Shown here: positions 49,563 through 61,600 of the stretch, one piece after another
How the letters are laid out: each line of letters starts with the position of its first letter
Numbering within the stretch: position 1 is the stretch's first letter
DNA from: Azolla pinnata
Taxonomy: Eukaryota; Streptophyta; Polypodiopsida; Salviniales; Salviniaceae
Direction of reading: 5' to 3'
Length of the DNA: 64,000 nucleotides
Assembly (NCBI GenBank): GCA_037176905.1
Contig: JBBBWG010010223.1
Location: 1-64,000, forward strand
Translations under genes and position numbers: made by a program
Notes under the pieces: model-generated
What the model saw: the letters and a program-made list of their open reading frames with translations, nothing else
What the model was told of the DNA's origin: nothing
Databases searched by the model: none

Positions 49563-51795
49563 ATGACCGCTTCTGATCTTCATGCGGAAGAGCTTCTCCT
49601 TACACCTTCCCCGTCTACTACCTGCAACTACTTGCTCCTGGATCTCCTCCTAAATCTCCATTCAACACAGATCGCCATCGACATGCTCCATTCTATCTGC
49701 ACGCCTCTAAAGCCTTCCTCTGCTGCAACTCCTCCCCCATTCTCATTACCTCCTCCTTCTTCTTCTGCTTCTGCTTCTTCTTCTTCTTCTTCTTCTTCTT
49801 CCTCCTCCTCGGAGTCGTGCACCTTCAAGCCCGATTCTAGCAGGGGTGCGCATGGAGCTTCCACTAAATCCTCTCTCCAGAGACGCATCAAGAAGCCCTC
49901 AAAGCTTTCCGTTCCCCATGAATCTCGGCTTGCTTCCTTCGCGAAAGCAGATGATTTCGGGCCCACGGAGGCGCAGGTCGACGATTCGAGTCCCTACCGA
50001 AACGTGGATGCGCGTGGACCTTCGTCTATCCTCTTCGGCGTCGCTGCAAAGAAAGGGAGGAAAGGTGCAATGGAGGATGCGTATACCGTGCTGTTGAATC
50101 TGGACGAAGGCAAGGACGGCATTCTAGGCATGAATACGCAGGCATTCTTCGCGGTGTTCGACGGACATGGGGGTAGAGAAGCATCAAGGTTCGCAGCAGA
50201 AAGGCTTGGTGGCAACGTGGGGACGGCAATGGAGAGGGAATCGACGATTGAAGAAGCCATGGCAGCAGGCTACGAACACACAGATTCAGAATTCCTGGCG
50301 ATGGTAAGCAAAACCTGCTCATTCTTTCCGAAAATACCCCAGTACTTTCCTTAATTCCACATGAGATGCTCCTGCCTTGACACAGAAAGCACACATATCA
50401 ACGTGTATGCAGTATCTATTGGTGAATGTGTACATGTATGTATATGTATATATGTGTATGCGAATGCGCGAATGTGTTGGGGCATATGGGGAGTGGCATA
50501 TGCTCACCTACAGATTGGGTATTGACATGAAGATTGATATAGCCGTCTGTTTATGCACATTCGGGTACGGATATGATCAGGTTTATGTACATACGGGCGG
50601 AGCGTATATGCGATTTGCTCATGGGAAATGTGTGTGTATTCTTGTGCACATATATGGGGTCAGATGAATAGGCACATCTTACTTGTGGTGCTAAATCCTG
50701 AGTGATCTATCTATCATTGGACATTGATTTTTGTGTGCTTTCTCTGATACTCACATTAGGATTTGAAGAGCGGAGCCTGCGCAGTCTCCGCCCTGTTGAC
50801 AAACCAGCAGCTGGTCATAGGGAATGCAGGCGATTGTAAGGCTGTTTTGTGCAGGGATGGTAAAGCTGAGCCCCTCACCACTCTGCATCGTGCTAGCAAT
50901 GAAGAGGAACGCCGGCGCATAGAAGAGTTGGTAAGTGATCCAAGGATGAGCCATTCCTATCTATCTATCTAATTGTCAAGCTCATTTTTATGATCTGGTT
51001 AGCGATCCGAAAGTACACTGTATTGGACACATTCTTATGATCTGGTTAGCGATCTGAAAACACACTGTATTGGGCACATTCTTATGATCTGGTCCTAAAA
51101 CACACGCTGTATCAAGCTCATTATAATGATATGCTGTGCTTTGGAATCGTATCAAGTCTGTTGTCAATAAGATTGTAATCGGTGGAAAGATGTAGTAACC
51201 AGTGCCCTATTCTTTATGCCAGGGTGGGTTTGTGGATTGTTTCAATGGAGTGTGGAGGCTTGATGGCACGCTTGCTGTGACGAGGGCTTTCGGCGATAAG
51301 AGGTTGAAGGCATGGGTTTCGATAAGGCCGGAAGTTACGAAGCTCGAGATCGCTAGTAACTGCGAGTTCTTAATCTTAGCATCAGATGGACTGTGGGACA
51401 TGGTAGGTATATATATGTTGCAGACAGCTTGACTACGAAATCGGAGTGCTTATTTTTTTCTGCATTCCTTTTGTTTTGCTCTTGTGTGCTTTCTCTTGAG
51501 AAGTAGTGTGTACCAAAGCTGAGAAAAATGGAGCTCTTTTGTGTATCAGGTAAAGGATCAAGAAGCTGTTGACTATGTTAAGGAAGCTTTGTTGGGATCT
51601 AGTGCCTTATACGAGCCGATTCGAGCAGCAAATGGTCAGAAGCAACATCGTCGTGTTCATGCGCAAGATGGAGACGATTCGCTAGTGGAGGCATGCAAGG
51701 GGCTCATCCGAATCGCATGTAGCAGAGGAGGCCTCGACGATATCACGGTGATGATAGTGATCTTACAACAAAATCTTGTTGTTCTTCACACATGA
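49563..51795 (+). CDS. Protein phosphatase 2C, clade B (AP2C-like)
   Basis: Mg/Mn-dependent Ser/Thr phosphatase; clade B members dephosphorylate stress MAP kinases. Four exons: 49563-50303, 50760-50930, 51223-51402, 51550-51795, giving 445 residues, all junctions phase 0. The N-terminal 105 residues are Ser/Pro-rich. [11 protein letters not shown] (about 107-117) fits the MAPK docking pattern of basic residues followed by L-x-V, the diagnostic element of AP2C phosphatases. The catalytic motifs are complete: [20 protein letters not shown] (metal-binding Asp200 and Gly201), [41 protein letters not shown] and [11 protein letters not shown]. The start chosen is the first ATG of the exon. It lies downstream of a GAA-rich leader with the open frame [13 protein letters not shown]. 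Substrate kinases cannot be named from sequence. Confidence 0.95.
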
Positions 51796-53405
51796 AGCTG
51801 CTGAATGAACATGGCAAGTTATGTTTTTAGCCACCTCAGTGACAAGAAGAGAGTCTTGTTTTACATATTGGCATCAACAAGAGATTAAAATCTGGTGGGC
51901 TTTTTGCATGTGGGCTCTTGCTTTGTTTTAAGAAGCTGCTGCCAGAGACTAACATTAAATTAAGCAAAAGGTCAGACCAACAACACGATGAACGTTGTTG
52001 ACTCGGCTGAAAATCAGAAGTCGGAAATCATGTAAAGCATTGGATTCGAATAAGCGACAACTTGCTTGTAACTTGCCATTTTGCCCCAACTTGCCCCTTG
52101 ATAATGTATGGTTCTATTATTTGTCGAGTCACTGTTAAGACGGATCGAGTCAGCCAAATCCTTGAACAACAGGGTGACCTGATCAACTATGGGAACTTGC
52201 CAAAAACTCCATACAGCAGATTGGTTTGATCTACAGAAGTTGGATGATCTTGGGAAGCTAGGATGGATGCGCACATAAGATTAACTAAAACATAAATCGA
52301 GTAAGAATGAAATTTCCACAGTTTAAGCCAGGTTTAGGGTTGTTTTGGGTAAAAGTTCGTAATCTTTGCATAATTGCATAAGATCATACGCGAATGGACA
52401 AATGAATAATGAATGTTTAGAAAAAAACATTTATACACTTCAACTTAGCCTACTTGTAAGGTTTTGTGACAATCTATCACCTTGTCAACAAAACATCTCA
52501 CAATTGCCCTTGTTTCAATTATTATTAGTATTATTGGTCTTGAAAGTGAGTCTTTTGGTCTTTTTTTTATTTTCTCTAATGAAGACATTGTTTCATTATA
52601 TACCATGGACATTATAAACAAGAAGTCAAAATGACTTTGTTTTTGACAAAAAAAGAGATAAAAGGCTTCCCTCTGGGCTCTTTACATATCGTAGCCTCTC
52701 TAAGACTATGTACTCATTGACATCTGATTAATTGAGGAGCACTGCCTTCTATTGTTGCTATCCTAGCCATTTGACGGGAATAACCATCTCGCTGAAGTAA
52801 AATTTCAATCTATAGCGGTAGCACTGCTTGTGATTAACTATGCATGCAACTTACTGATCTTTCCATATTGATAAACGCAACATCTTTTCCGAGGGCCTTC
52901 AATTGACCCTGTAATTAATGTATGGATGAGTTCGACCCATACGTTCCGCACTGTCACTTCCGGTGGCTCCTCTTCATTTTTGAAAGATCGCGTTACAATG
53001 AGCTTTCCAAAACGAACTATACGGTCAAGCTTCCTCACGAGCTCTGCTTACTTGTGGTCTCCACCCAAAATTGGCTTGACCAATTCCAAAACAAAGGGCT
53101 GCATGATGGTTAAGAGGAGGAGGCCCACATAAGTTGAGCCCCAAGAGGCTATCTGATTTCTGACACAAGCGGGCCACAATTCTCAGCATTCCATTGCCAG
53201 ACCAAGCTTGGCTCTTAAACAGTTCCACGAGCAATGTGATTGATTGTAATTCAATCTGAGCCGATTTGAGTCCCACATCGCTTGCATTCCATGTTTAGAC
53301 CGAATTCGGCGGCATCCTCGCCAGCAGATCTGACTTTCCATGCTTCCATTCTTAGTGTCTCTCCATGCTCGAATCACTGTTCGATTCTCGAATGCGAATG
53401 TTACG
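51796..53405. other. Intergenic; possible small LTR/TRIM remnant
   Basis: No gene is recognised. At 53109-53280 the sequence contains GAGGAGGCCCACATAAG and, later, GAGTCCCACATCGCTTG. Combinations of this sort are seen at the termini and inside small plant LTR-type (TRIM) elements, but I cannot define ends here. It would be an old, incomplete copy if real. Minus-strand frames at 52014-52274 and 52838-53038 look protein-like but are unrecognised. Confidence 0.3.
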
Positions 53406-53560
53406 GACTATGGTTCCGGGTTCAGGGTTCAGGGTCTTTATCAGCGGCTTAGGGTTTCGGGTTCAGGGGTCTGGACATTGGGATTGGGGGTTTTTAAGGG
53501 CTTCTTAGGTTTAGGGTTTTAGGGCACTAGGAGCTTGTTAGTAGTGTTTTTAGGGTTTAG
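53406..53560. repeat. Degenerate telomere-like tract (GGTTCAGG / TTTAGGG)
   Basis: Diverged 7-bp units GGGTTCA, TTAGGGTTTCGG and TTTAGGGTTTTAGGG, spaced by other bases, lie upstream of the large unknown gene. Confidence 0.7.
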
Positions 53561-53682
53561 CCGATTCCAATCTCCCCTTCTCCCAACGGCCTCAATTCAA
53601 AAGCGCAACGGTCGGAATTCAAAAAACAATAGGAAAAAAAAACGATGGGTTTTGGAGCCCAAAAAAGAGACCAACGGCACAT

Positions 53683-53760
53683 GGGGGATACGGATACGGA
53701 TACGGATACGTAGATTCCGGAACGGATACGGATACGGATACGCGTAGATATAGGGATAGA
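53683..53760. repeat. GGATAC hexamer microsatellite
   Basis: About ten GGATAC units in two groups (53686-53711 and 53721-53744), followed by GATA-like and GACGAC/GAAGAA triplets up to the start codon of the next gene. Confidence 0.85.
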
Positions 53761-53830
53761 TACGGCTTCTTCTTCTTCAGGAAGACGACGACGACGACGA
53801 AGAAGAAGAAGAAGAAGACGAAGAAGAAGA

Positions 53831-54884
53831 ATGAGCCATCGCCATAGCCACCATCGTCGAGCTCCTCTGCCGCAGAGCTCGACGGCGATGGCGCCTTCTG
53901 CAGCCGAGCTCGACGCCACCCCGCCTCGCAGCGCTAGCCCCACCATGCCCGGGCGCCGCCGCTGCAGGATCCCCGCCACTGCTGCTTTCTCCAAGCTCGC
54001 CATGGCTTCTTCGTCTTCTGCTTCTTCTGCTTCTTCCTCCTCCTTCTGCTCCTTCTCCCTTCCTCCCCTCGATCCCCACACCATGGCCGATGCTCTCCCC
54101 TCTCTTCCTCCTCCTTCGGCTTCTTCTTCTTCCCATGTGCTCTCCCCCATCTGCCTCAACTCTGCCTCTGCTTCCGCCGGCGGCTATGGCAGAGATCTGA
54201 AGTCCAAACCTGCTGCGCCGCCGCCGCCTTCCACCCCGCCTCCCAACGCCTCCAAGCTCGCAAATCGAGCGAGAGAATCCACGCATCTCGGGCCGCCAAG
54301 CGCAGGTAAGCAGGAACTCTCTCTCTCTCTCTCTCTCTCTCTCCGCGTCTGTGTCTGGAATCGTTCACATCCCCATGGAAGGTCGCCATGGAAGCTGTAC
54401 GCACGCTATATAACCTTCCTCCGGCGCCGATCGTTTCAGGTGCGCGCTTCAGCCCGGCTATGGACTCCTCGTCGCCCCTCGTCTCCATGTCGGTGGACGA
54501 CGACGACGACGACGACGACGGAGAAGCCATCGCCGCGAAGGAAGAAGAGAATCTCGTGGTGTGGACGAACGCCATGTTCCAGGCCAGCAGCGCCTGCGAG
54601 GAGGAGGCGATGAGCAGCATGTCGTCGTGCGTGGCGATGGCGGAGAAGGATCGGCGGCCATGTCTGCCGCCGCCGCCATCATCATCATCGTCGTCGTCGA
54701 CGTCGTCGTCGTCGTCCACAGCGAAGCCGTGTCAGATCGCGAGGCCCCAAGCAGCAGCTGCTACCGCCATGGAAGCTTGGGCGAGAGCTTCGCGGAGGAG
54801 CTCGATGGAAGAAGAAGCAGGCTATGTCCAGGGGCTGGAGGAGGAAGAGGAGGAGAAGGCCGCCGCCATGGCGGATGAGGAGGT

Positions 54885-54920
<36 letters not shown>

Positions 54921-56940
54921 AGAAGATGACACGGAGCTGGAGGCGATCGAGACGCAGATAAAGCAGCTGAGGGATCGGCTGAGGAAGCTGCAAGCGCAGA
55001 AGGAGCAGGTGGTTATGGCGGCGAGGAGGAGGAGGAGGAGGAACGTGGCGATGGTGGGGAGGACGACGGCGGCGATGGCGATGAAGCAGAGGTCGAAGCA
55101 GATGGCAGCAGGAAACGGGGAGATGATGATGATGATGATGATGGCGAAGAAGGGGCAGAGCCTGGGGAGATCCATGGAACAACCCAGGGCTTCGCAGGCG
55201 AGCTCCACGGCGATGGCGATGGCGAAGGCGAGGTCCTCCACGGCAGGAGAATCGAGGGCGAGGCTGAGCCAGGGGGCGCCGGCGTTCAAAGGGCTGAGGG
55301 CGAGCCAGCCGATGAAGAAGAAGCACTACTGCGTGAATCCCCGCAGCAGCAGAGATTCGTCTGTCAGAAGAATCGTTGCTTCTTCTGCTTCTGCTTCTGC
55401 TGTGGCTATGGCGGCTTCTGCTTCTGCTTCTGCCTCTGCTTCTGCTGCTGCTGCGGCTATGGCGGCTTCTTCTTCTTCTTCTTCTTCTGCAGCAGCTGCT
55501 GCTGCTGAAATGGCTATGGCTATGGCGATGGCTGCGAAGGGGAGGCGAGGCGAGCTCAACCCCACTGCGAGGATCAACAACAGGGGCAGCCAAAGAGCTG
55601 GAGCAGGAGGCTCTGCTGCTGCTTCTTCTGCTTCTTCTGCTTCTGCACGGAGCTTCAGCAGCAGCACGATCAGAGGAAGAAGCGCAGTAGCCATGAGCTG
55701 CTGCCAGATGACGACGATGAGAGCTGATGATGATGACGACGACGATGATGCTTCCGCCATGGCCGCTGTGCCTCCAGCAGCGGCGGCGGCTATGGCTATG
55801 GCGGCAGAGTCTGCTCCCCGAGGCAGCAGCAGCGGCGGCGGCTATGGCGGCAGCAGCACTGGCGCTGGCTATGGCTATGGCGTTGGCAGCAGCAGCAGGA
55901 GGAGGAGGAGGAGCTCGATCGTGGCCAAGAGCTTGCTGAGCTTCATCAATCGCCATAGCTGCGAGGCTTCTGCTGCTGCAGGAGCTCCTGACGGGCATGG
56001 AGCTCCTCCTGCTCCTGCTCCTGCTCCTGAGCAGGAAACCCTAAACCCTAAACCTCCTCCGCCACTGCATCATCAGCCTCATCTTCATCTTCCTCTTCAT
56101 CTTCCTCTTCATCCTCCTCCCGAATCGACAGGTGTGCAGAAGAAACTGCCCAAGTCCACCGCCGCCCTGCACGAGCGCCTCGAGTCGCTCCTCAGAGAGA
56201 GCCAGCACTTCTTCCACCGCCATAGCCGCACCGCCCCTTCCACTCCGCAGGCCACAGCCGAGAAGAAGCAGCAGAAGACGCAGAAGCAGCAGAAGGAAGG
56301 CCATGGCTATGGCGTATTAGAAGGCATGATGCGGATGAGCAGCAGCAGCAGCAGCAGCAGCATGGAGGAGGAGGAGGATGACGATGATTCTTCTCCTTCT
56401 CTGTTCGATCAAGATGATCTGATGAGGCGCCTCCAAGCCATAGCCGCATCCCACCATGAAACCTCTGCAATGCCCCCTCCTCCTCCTCCTGCCATTGCTG
56501 CTGCTGCAGTGCCCATGAATGCAACCACCAGCAGCAGCAGCAGCAGCAGAAGCTTCGCCACGGATCATCACTGCCACCATAGCCATAGCCATGGCTTCTT
56601 CCTCAACAGATCTGTCGAAGATGAAGAAGAAGACACGGGCACGATCCGAGCCCTTCAGATCGCTAGCCCGGGCCCCCGCACCCGCATGCGCTGGCACCAG
56701 ACCAAACCCCTGCATGCATCGGATCGATCGGCGATGATGATGGGATCGGATCGACACCAGACCAACCCCCTGCATTCATCGGATCGATCGACGACGATGA
56801 TGGGATCGGATCGACACCAGACCAAACCCCTGCATTCATTGGATCGATCGACGACGATGATGGGATCGGATCGACACCAGACCAAACCCCTGCATGCATT
56901 GGATCGATCGACGATGATGATGGGATCGGATCGACGATGA
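53831..56940 (+). CDS. Large low-complexity predicted protein of unknown function
   Basis: I do not recognise the protein. Two exons, 53831-54305 and 54440-56940, join in phase 1 to 991 residues. The donor CAG|GTAAGCAGG, the CT-rich intron and the acceptor TTTCAG keep frame, which supports a real gene. Composition is extreme: Ser, Ala and Met runs (SASASASA, MAMAMA, poly-Asp near residue 196). Two segments look structured: a coiled coil ELEAIETQIKQLRDRLRKLQ (about residue 356) and ALHERLESLLRESQHFF (about 745). Basic blocks such as RRRRRRN are scattered between them. The residues ETLNPKP are encoded by CCCTAAA telomere-like sequence at 56039-56050. The tail consists of four 20-residue repeats (HQTKPLHASDRS...). 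Some of the long second exon may be intron or untranslated; CAG|GTGTGCAG at 56130 is a possible acceptor. Chance translation of simple DNA cannot be wholly excluded. Confidence 0.5.
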
Positions 56941-57010
56941 TATGATGGGATCGTATCGACACCTGACCCAAACCCCTTCATACATTGGATCGATCGACGA
57001 CGATGGGATC
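56693..57010. repeat. 60-bp tandem repeat (20-residue protein repeat)
   Basis: Four near-identical 60-bp units start at 56696, 56756, 56816 and 56876, each with CACCAGACCAAACCCCTGCA, GGATCGATCG and ATGATGATGGGATCGGATCG. Read in frame they give HQTKPLHASDRSAMMMGSDR. The frame closes at 56938-56940, and a fifth diverged unit (56941-57010) lies beyond the stop codon. Confidence 0.95.
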
Positions 57011-58681
57011 AGATCGGATCGATGGAAGGATGCTCATGATCGTTCTCTTTTGCTTTGTGGCAAATCAGCAGGAGGAGGAGCTCTCTCCGGCCCGCATCAG
57101 CATCAGCAGCAGAGATTACTGCACCTTTTCTTCCTTTGATTTGTTGCTTTCTTTCTGTTTCTTCCATAGCTACCGGAAAGTGGAGAGGCAAAGCCATAGC
57201 TATCTTAGCAAGCACACGCTGCCCAAATTCCCGTTGATTTCTTCTTTTGTCTGTGTAGTACGATCTCACAATCCTTTTGATTTGTTAGGCACCCCGCGCC
57301 TATCCATCCATCTATTATTCCCTTTTGATTCCATGATCTCAAAGAATCACAATAATCACTGGTTTTTTTTTTTCTTTAGCAACATCAAGATCTCAAAGGT
57401 TAATCAACAGTTGATGTTCAAGATTAATCAACGGTTGATGTCTCAACAAATACCAATCAGGATCGGAGTAAATTTGATGCCACAAATGCTCATCAGTAAT
57501 GTGTACATGCAACCGATTGGAATTGATGCAGCAAATACTCATCAGGAGATACAACTAGTAAATCTTGCAAATCCTGTATGTAAAAAAACAGAATCTGATT
57601 GGAGTTAAAGCTACGGAGCTTTTTTGCCCACAGCTTGGTTATGGGTCAGCTAACTTCTTCCAACGCTTGATCATGGCTTGCGACAGAAAACCCGAATTAT
57701 TTCGCCATAAGCTTCAACGCTAAAGCTTCCATGCGGTTTTATCCCCCGATTCCCATCATCAGCACATAGTAGTACCCAATTTCACTTGCTTCAGACTTGC
57801 ATCAACAACTCTGTTCATTCAGACAGCCCGGCCGGCTCTCCTTCAAAGTTTGACTTAGTGAATTAAGGATATTATCGATTGATCACATGCAGTTGTTTCA
57901 CCACAATCGTTTCCATATACAGCAATTCTTCTCCAGACCTTTCTTCTCAAACTGCTATATTATGTTGCTGTAAACCTTTAAATGATACTACATTCTTTCT
58001 AGTAGAAGATATGGCCCCGCACAATAGGCAAGCCAATTACATGATGTTACCTCCACTTAATTCAAGCTTCTTTTAAGCATGAGAAGTTCATAGGGGAAAT
58101 GGTCCTTCAGGAAAACAAATGTCATTTCATTAAAATAATAATAGCTGTATACATTTATACAATACTGTTGATACCTTATATGGGTGGCACCTTCATCAAC
58201 CCTGATAAGGTGATATAACACAATCCCACGAACCGATTATACAACCGATGAATTTAAACTCTCATCCAGAGTGTTCACCAAATCATTTTAGCCATTATAA
58301 TGGCAAGGCAATGCAGGTTCCAGATTTGAATGGTAGATACAGTTATTGCTAGTTGCATGATGCTACAAAAACGGCTATTTAACAAATGATGTATGATTCT
58401 AAAAGGAAAATGCAGTTCACCACTGCATTTGCTTCGAGATTCAAGCTTTGGTTTTTCACAGCGGTTCCAGTTCACCTATATACAGTTTCAATTATTACTT
58501 TATATAACTCAATTCAGCTTTTTAGTCAATCCATGTCTAGTTGAAAATATTTTCTGATCTGTCGTTCATTTTCTGATCATTTCATAACCCTTGATATTCC
58601 CTTTTGAACTCTTCAAATATTTCATCAATCAATCAGCTTAACTCTTGCCATTCTTGTACTCTACTTGATTCAGGCATCTGC
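57011..58681. other. Intergenic and 3' regions
   Basis: Spacer between the unknown low-complexity gene (+) and the DExH helicase gene (-), which are convergent. A frame at 57055-57237 is arginine/serine-rich but unrecognised. Short direct repeats of TTAATCAACRGTTGATG occur at 57399-57440. No RNA gene is seen. Confidence 0.45.
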
Positions 58682-61600
58682 TCAAGATGCTGTGTGCTCC
58701 TCATCTGCCAGAAGCTTTGCTAGAGATGATATCACTGACCCAAATGAACCGATAGCAGAATCCTGAAAGAAGAAAGACTGCATATTAGGTGCCACATTAG
58801 AGAACATGCTCCAGTAAACAATTGAACTTCTTACAAGACATGTTAGATGTGTTCCCACTTTCTGTAACCTGGCCTTCCAGAAAAAGAATGTACCTTTGGA
58901 TTGTTCATCAATTCAGTCAGCACAGAGTCAAGGGTGATACGAAGCTCTTTGAATAACACAGCTATCTGAGCCGGCGCATTCATCTTCAACCATTCGTCAA
59001 CTGAAACTTGTCCAGTCTGTTTTAAAAATGAAACATAATGCTTGTTACAGGAAATAACTCAGCTTTAAGCTTTCATCTGGTTGAAAACTATGCAGAAAAT
59101 AAAACACTATAGAAAGCTCCACCTGATGTTGGACAGATATTTCCCCACCAAATAATAGAAGCATATATGGCGAAACAAGTGTTGTATCACGAACATAAAC
59201 TTTACTCGTCTTCACCTGCAGGATGGGAAGAATGGCATCTTTAGATAAAAACATGCTCATAGGAAGCCTTCCTTCTAACCTTGCACATGTTCAAGACTAT
59301 ACAACAAGGGCTTCATGCAGTGAAACTATTTTCATGCACATGGTGTATAAGATCTAGCTGTGAAATAAGGTATCACTGGCAACTGGCGAAGTATCAATCA
59401 GTAAATGGCATCACATGCTTTCTGACAGATAACCAGACACAATAAGGCCATCTATGAGCAGATGACACCTACAGCATCCAATCACATGGTTATGCATCAA
59501 ATCACAGGCAGACGTGACTGAATATTTATGCAACTTATGCATTCGTGTCTGGTTCTCATGCAGGAATTATATGGGATGAATCATTTTTTTACTTGAGAAT
59601 AGATCAGATGCAGCACGAATGAAAATGCTTATCAGCATATTAATACAACCTTCTCATGGAACACCAAAAATGGATGCTGAAACTCGAATACATTGTGGTT
59701 TACTGAAGATGGATGAATAAAAACTTCCTGACGCCCATCTCCCCAATGCACTTTTCCTGCAGATGACAACCCAGCTCTGCGACCATAAGCATTTGCATGC
59801 CCGAGCCTAATGCTCTCTTCATCCATTTTTGCCACGTTTGGATAAAGCCCAGCGCACAGAGTTGCCTACACAGAAACACAGACATCAGACTAAAAAAGGA
59901 CGAGAACAATCTCTAGAAACTGACTGATTTTGGCAAAATTTCTCCACCTTGACAACGGCAGGTATGTGTGCATGGTTATTGAAAAGTTGCTTTGAATCAT
60001 CAATCCATTGATCAAGATCGTATCTATTTCTGGCATTTCCCTAACATAACAGACTTCAAAATAAGATATACTTTATTCACAAAAACTACAAGAACATGGC
60101 CTAAGTATGCATACCTCTGGTACGGATATGAACCCAATGTCAGCTAGAAGAGTAGCAAATTGATTCCTCATGTCCCTATTTGAATGTAAAGGTCAAAATG
60201 TTCAATATTCAATAATATAATAGCGCTACAAATGAGTAACACAAGCTTCCGGCCCTCAGTACACATACTTGAGCATATTCAGTGTAGAAATACTGAGGCA
60301 ATTCGCTTTGCAGTACTCATAGCCTGATTTCATTCCCCGCTAGCAAAGACAGCACATTAGAAATGAGGAATGTTGTTTGATTATAGACAATATTTAATAA
60401 TTCAGTACTGTGCAATACATTCTTAACAACTGTCCTCCAGTTATTGTATACTGCAGCCATCACAAGCTGGTCAGACTGTTGGCCTCGACATATGCTGGAT
60501 CCTATTCCAGCCATCTCCTTAGCCCCACTAATAAGTGCATGTTTAACTCTTGCTACAGCTCCAGACTGCAAATATAGCCATGATAGATGCATTCAACTTT
60601 CACCACTAAGTCAGTGATGTAATTTTACATGTCCACAACGAAGTTTGGTTGCCATACCTGCTCACGAGATGCTGAGAAGGGTGACTTGTAACTGAGACAA
60701 GCTGCGATTGTAAGAATGGGGCTCAAACATCCCAGAATGGTCGCATATAACATCATCTATTAGGTAAAGTAAATGTTAAAAATAAGAAAAACTACTGAAA
60801 TTTCGGTGAATGTAAGCTGAAATGTTAAGTGACTAGAAACAGACCTTCCCGATATGTACATCAACAGGCAGCTTTGCAAGATGAAATCCCAGGGAAGTTA
60901 ATTCTTCTTGTGTATCTAGAGCACCAACCTAGCTTTACACAAAATAAATTGTAAATATTGCTACATTCATGAGATATCACATATTGGTTCCAACTACTAC
61001 AGCTTCCAATCAAATGAAATATGTGTTCATTGATGACAAGCATTGCTTGCCTCATGAAGAGTAGAAATTGCTGACTGAATTGCTTCCAATTTTGGGCAGT
61101 CAATCGCCTGAAATGTGTAAGTTTTCCAATCATAAGTTTAAAATCAAATTACACGTCTAAGTACCGCCCCATTATTGTCAACACTAAAGTTTACCTTCTC
61201 TAGGAAACTTCTGATCTCCCCCAATGATAAAAACTTGATTTGCAGACAAAGTTCAACAAGTGGAACTCGCAAAATTTCTGGTAACTGTATATACACGAGA
61301 ATTATGTTTTGAAAAAAAGTTACGATCCCAGAAATTTTTGCGATTTAAGAATAATTTATTACTTGAAATGGCCTCAGTATGTTCTCAAAACGGAACTTTG
61401 TGTAAAGACAGAAACAGTATCCACATTTCACACGTCCAGCGCGTCCACGCCGTTGCTTAGCATTTGCTTGAGAAATCCAGGTCTCAACCATCCGAGACAT
61501 GCCCTATAAAATGAGAGTAACCCCATGCTAATTCATCATTCAGATTTTCTGAGCATCAGATGCCAGGTATATAAATGCTACGAAAAAAAATGAAGAAAGA

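Noticed and set aside
48372-49564. Long His-, Ser- and Leu-rich minus-strand frames and the Glu/Ala-rich plus frame ending at 49388
   Set aside because: They translate GAT and GAA microsatellites; the real PP2C frame begins after them.
52014-53038. Two protein-like minus-strand frames downstream of PP2C
   Set aside because: No known family, no shared splice structure, and they lie in unassigned intergenic DNA.
53040-53290. TRIM/LTR remnant suggested by AGTCCCACATCG
   Set aside because: Neither ends nor a partner repeat could be defined, so it is kept only as a low-confidence note.
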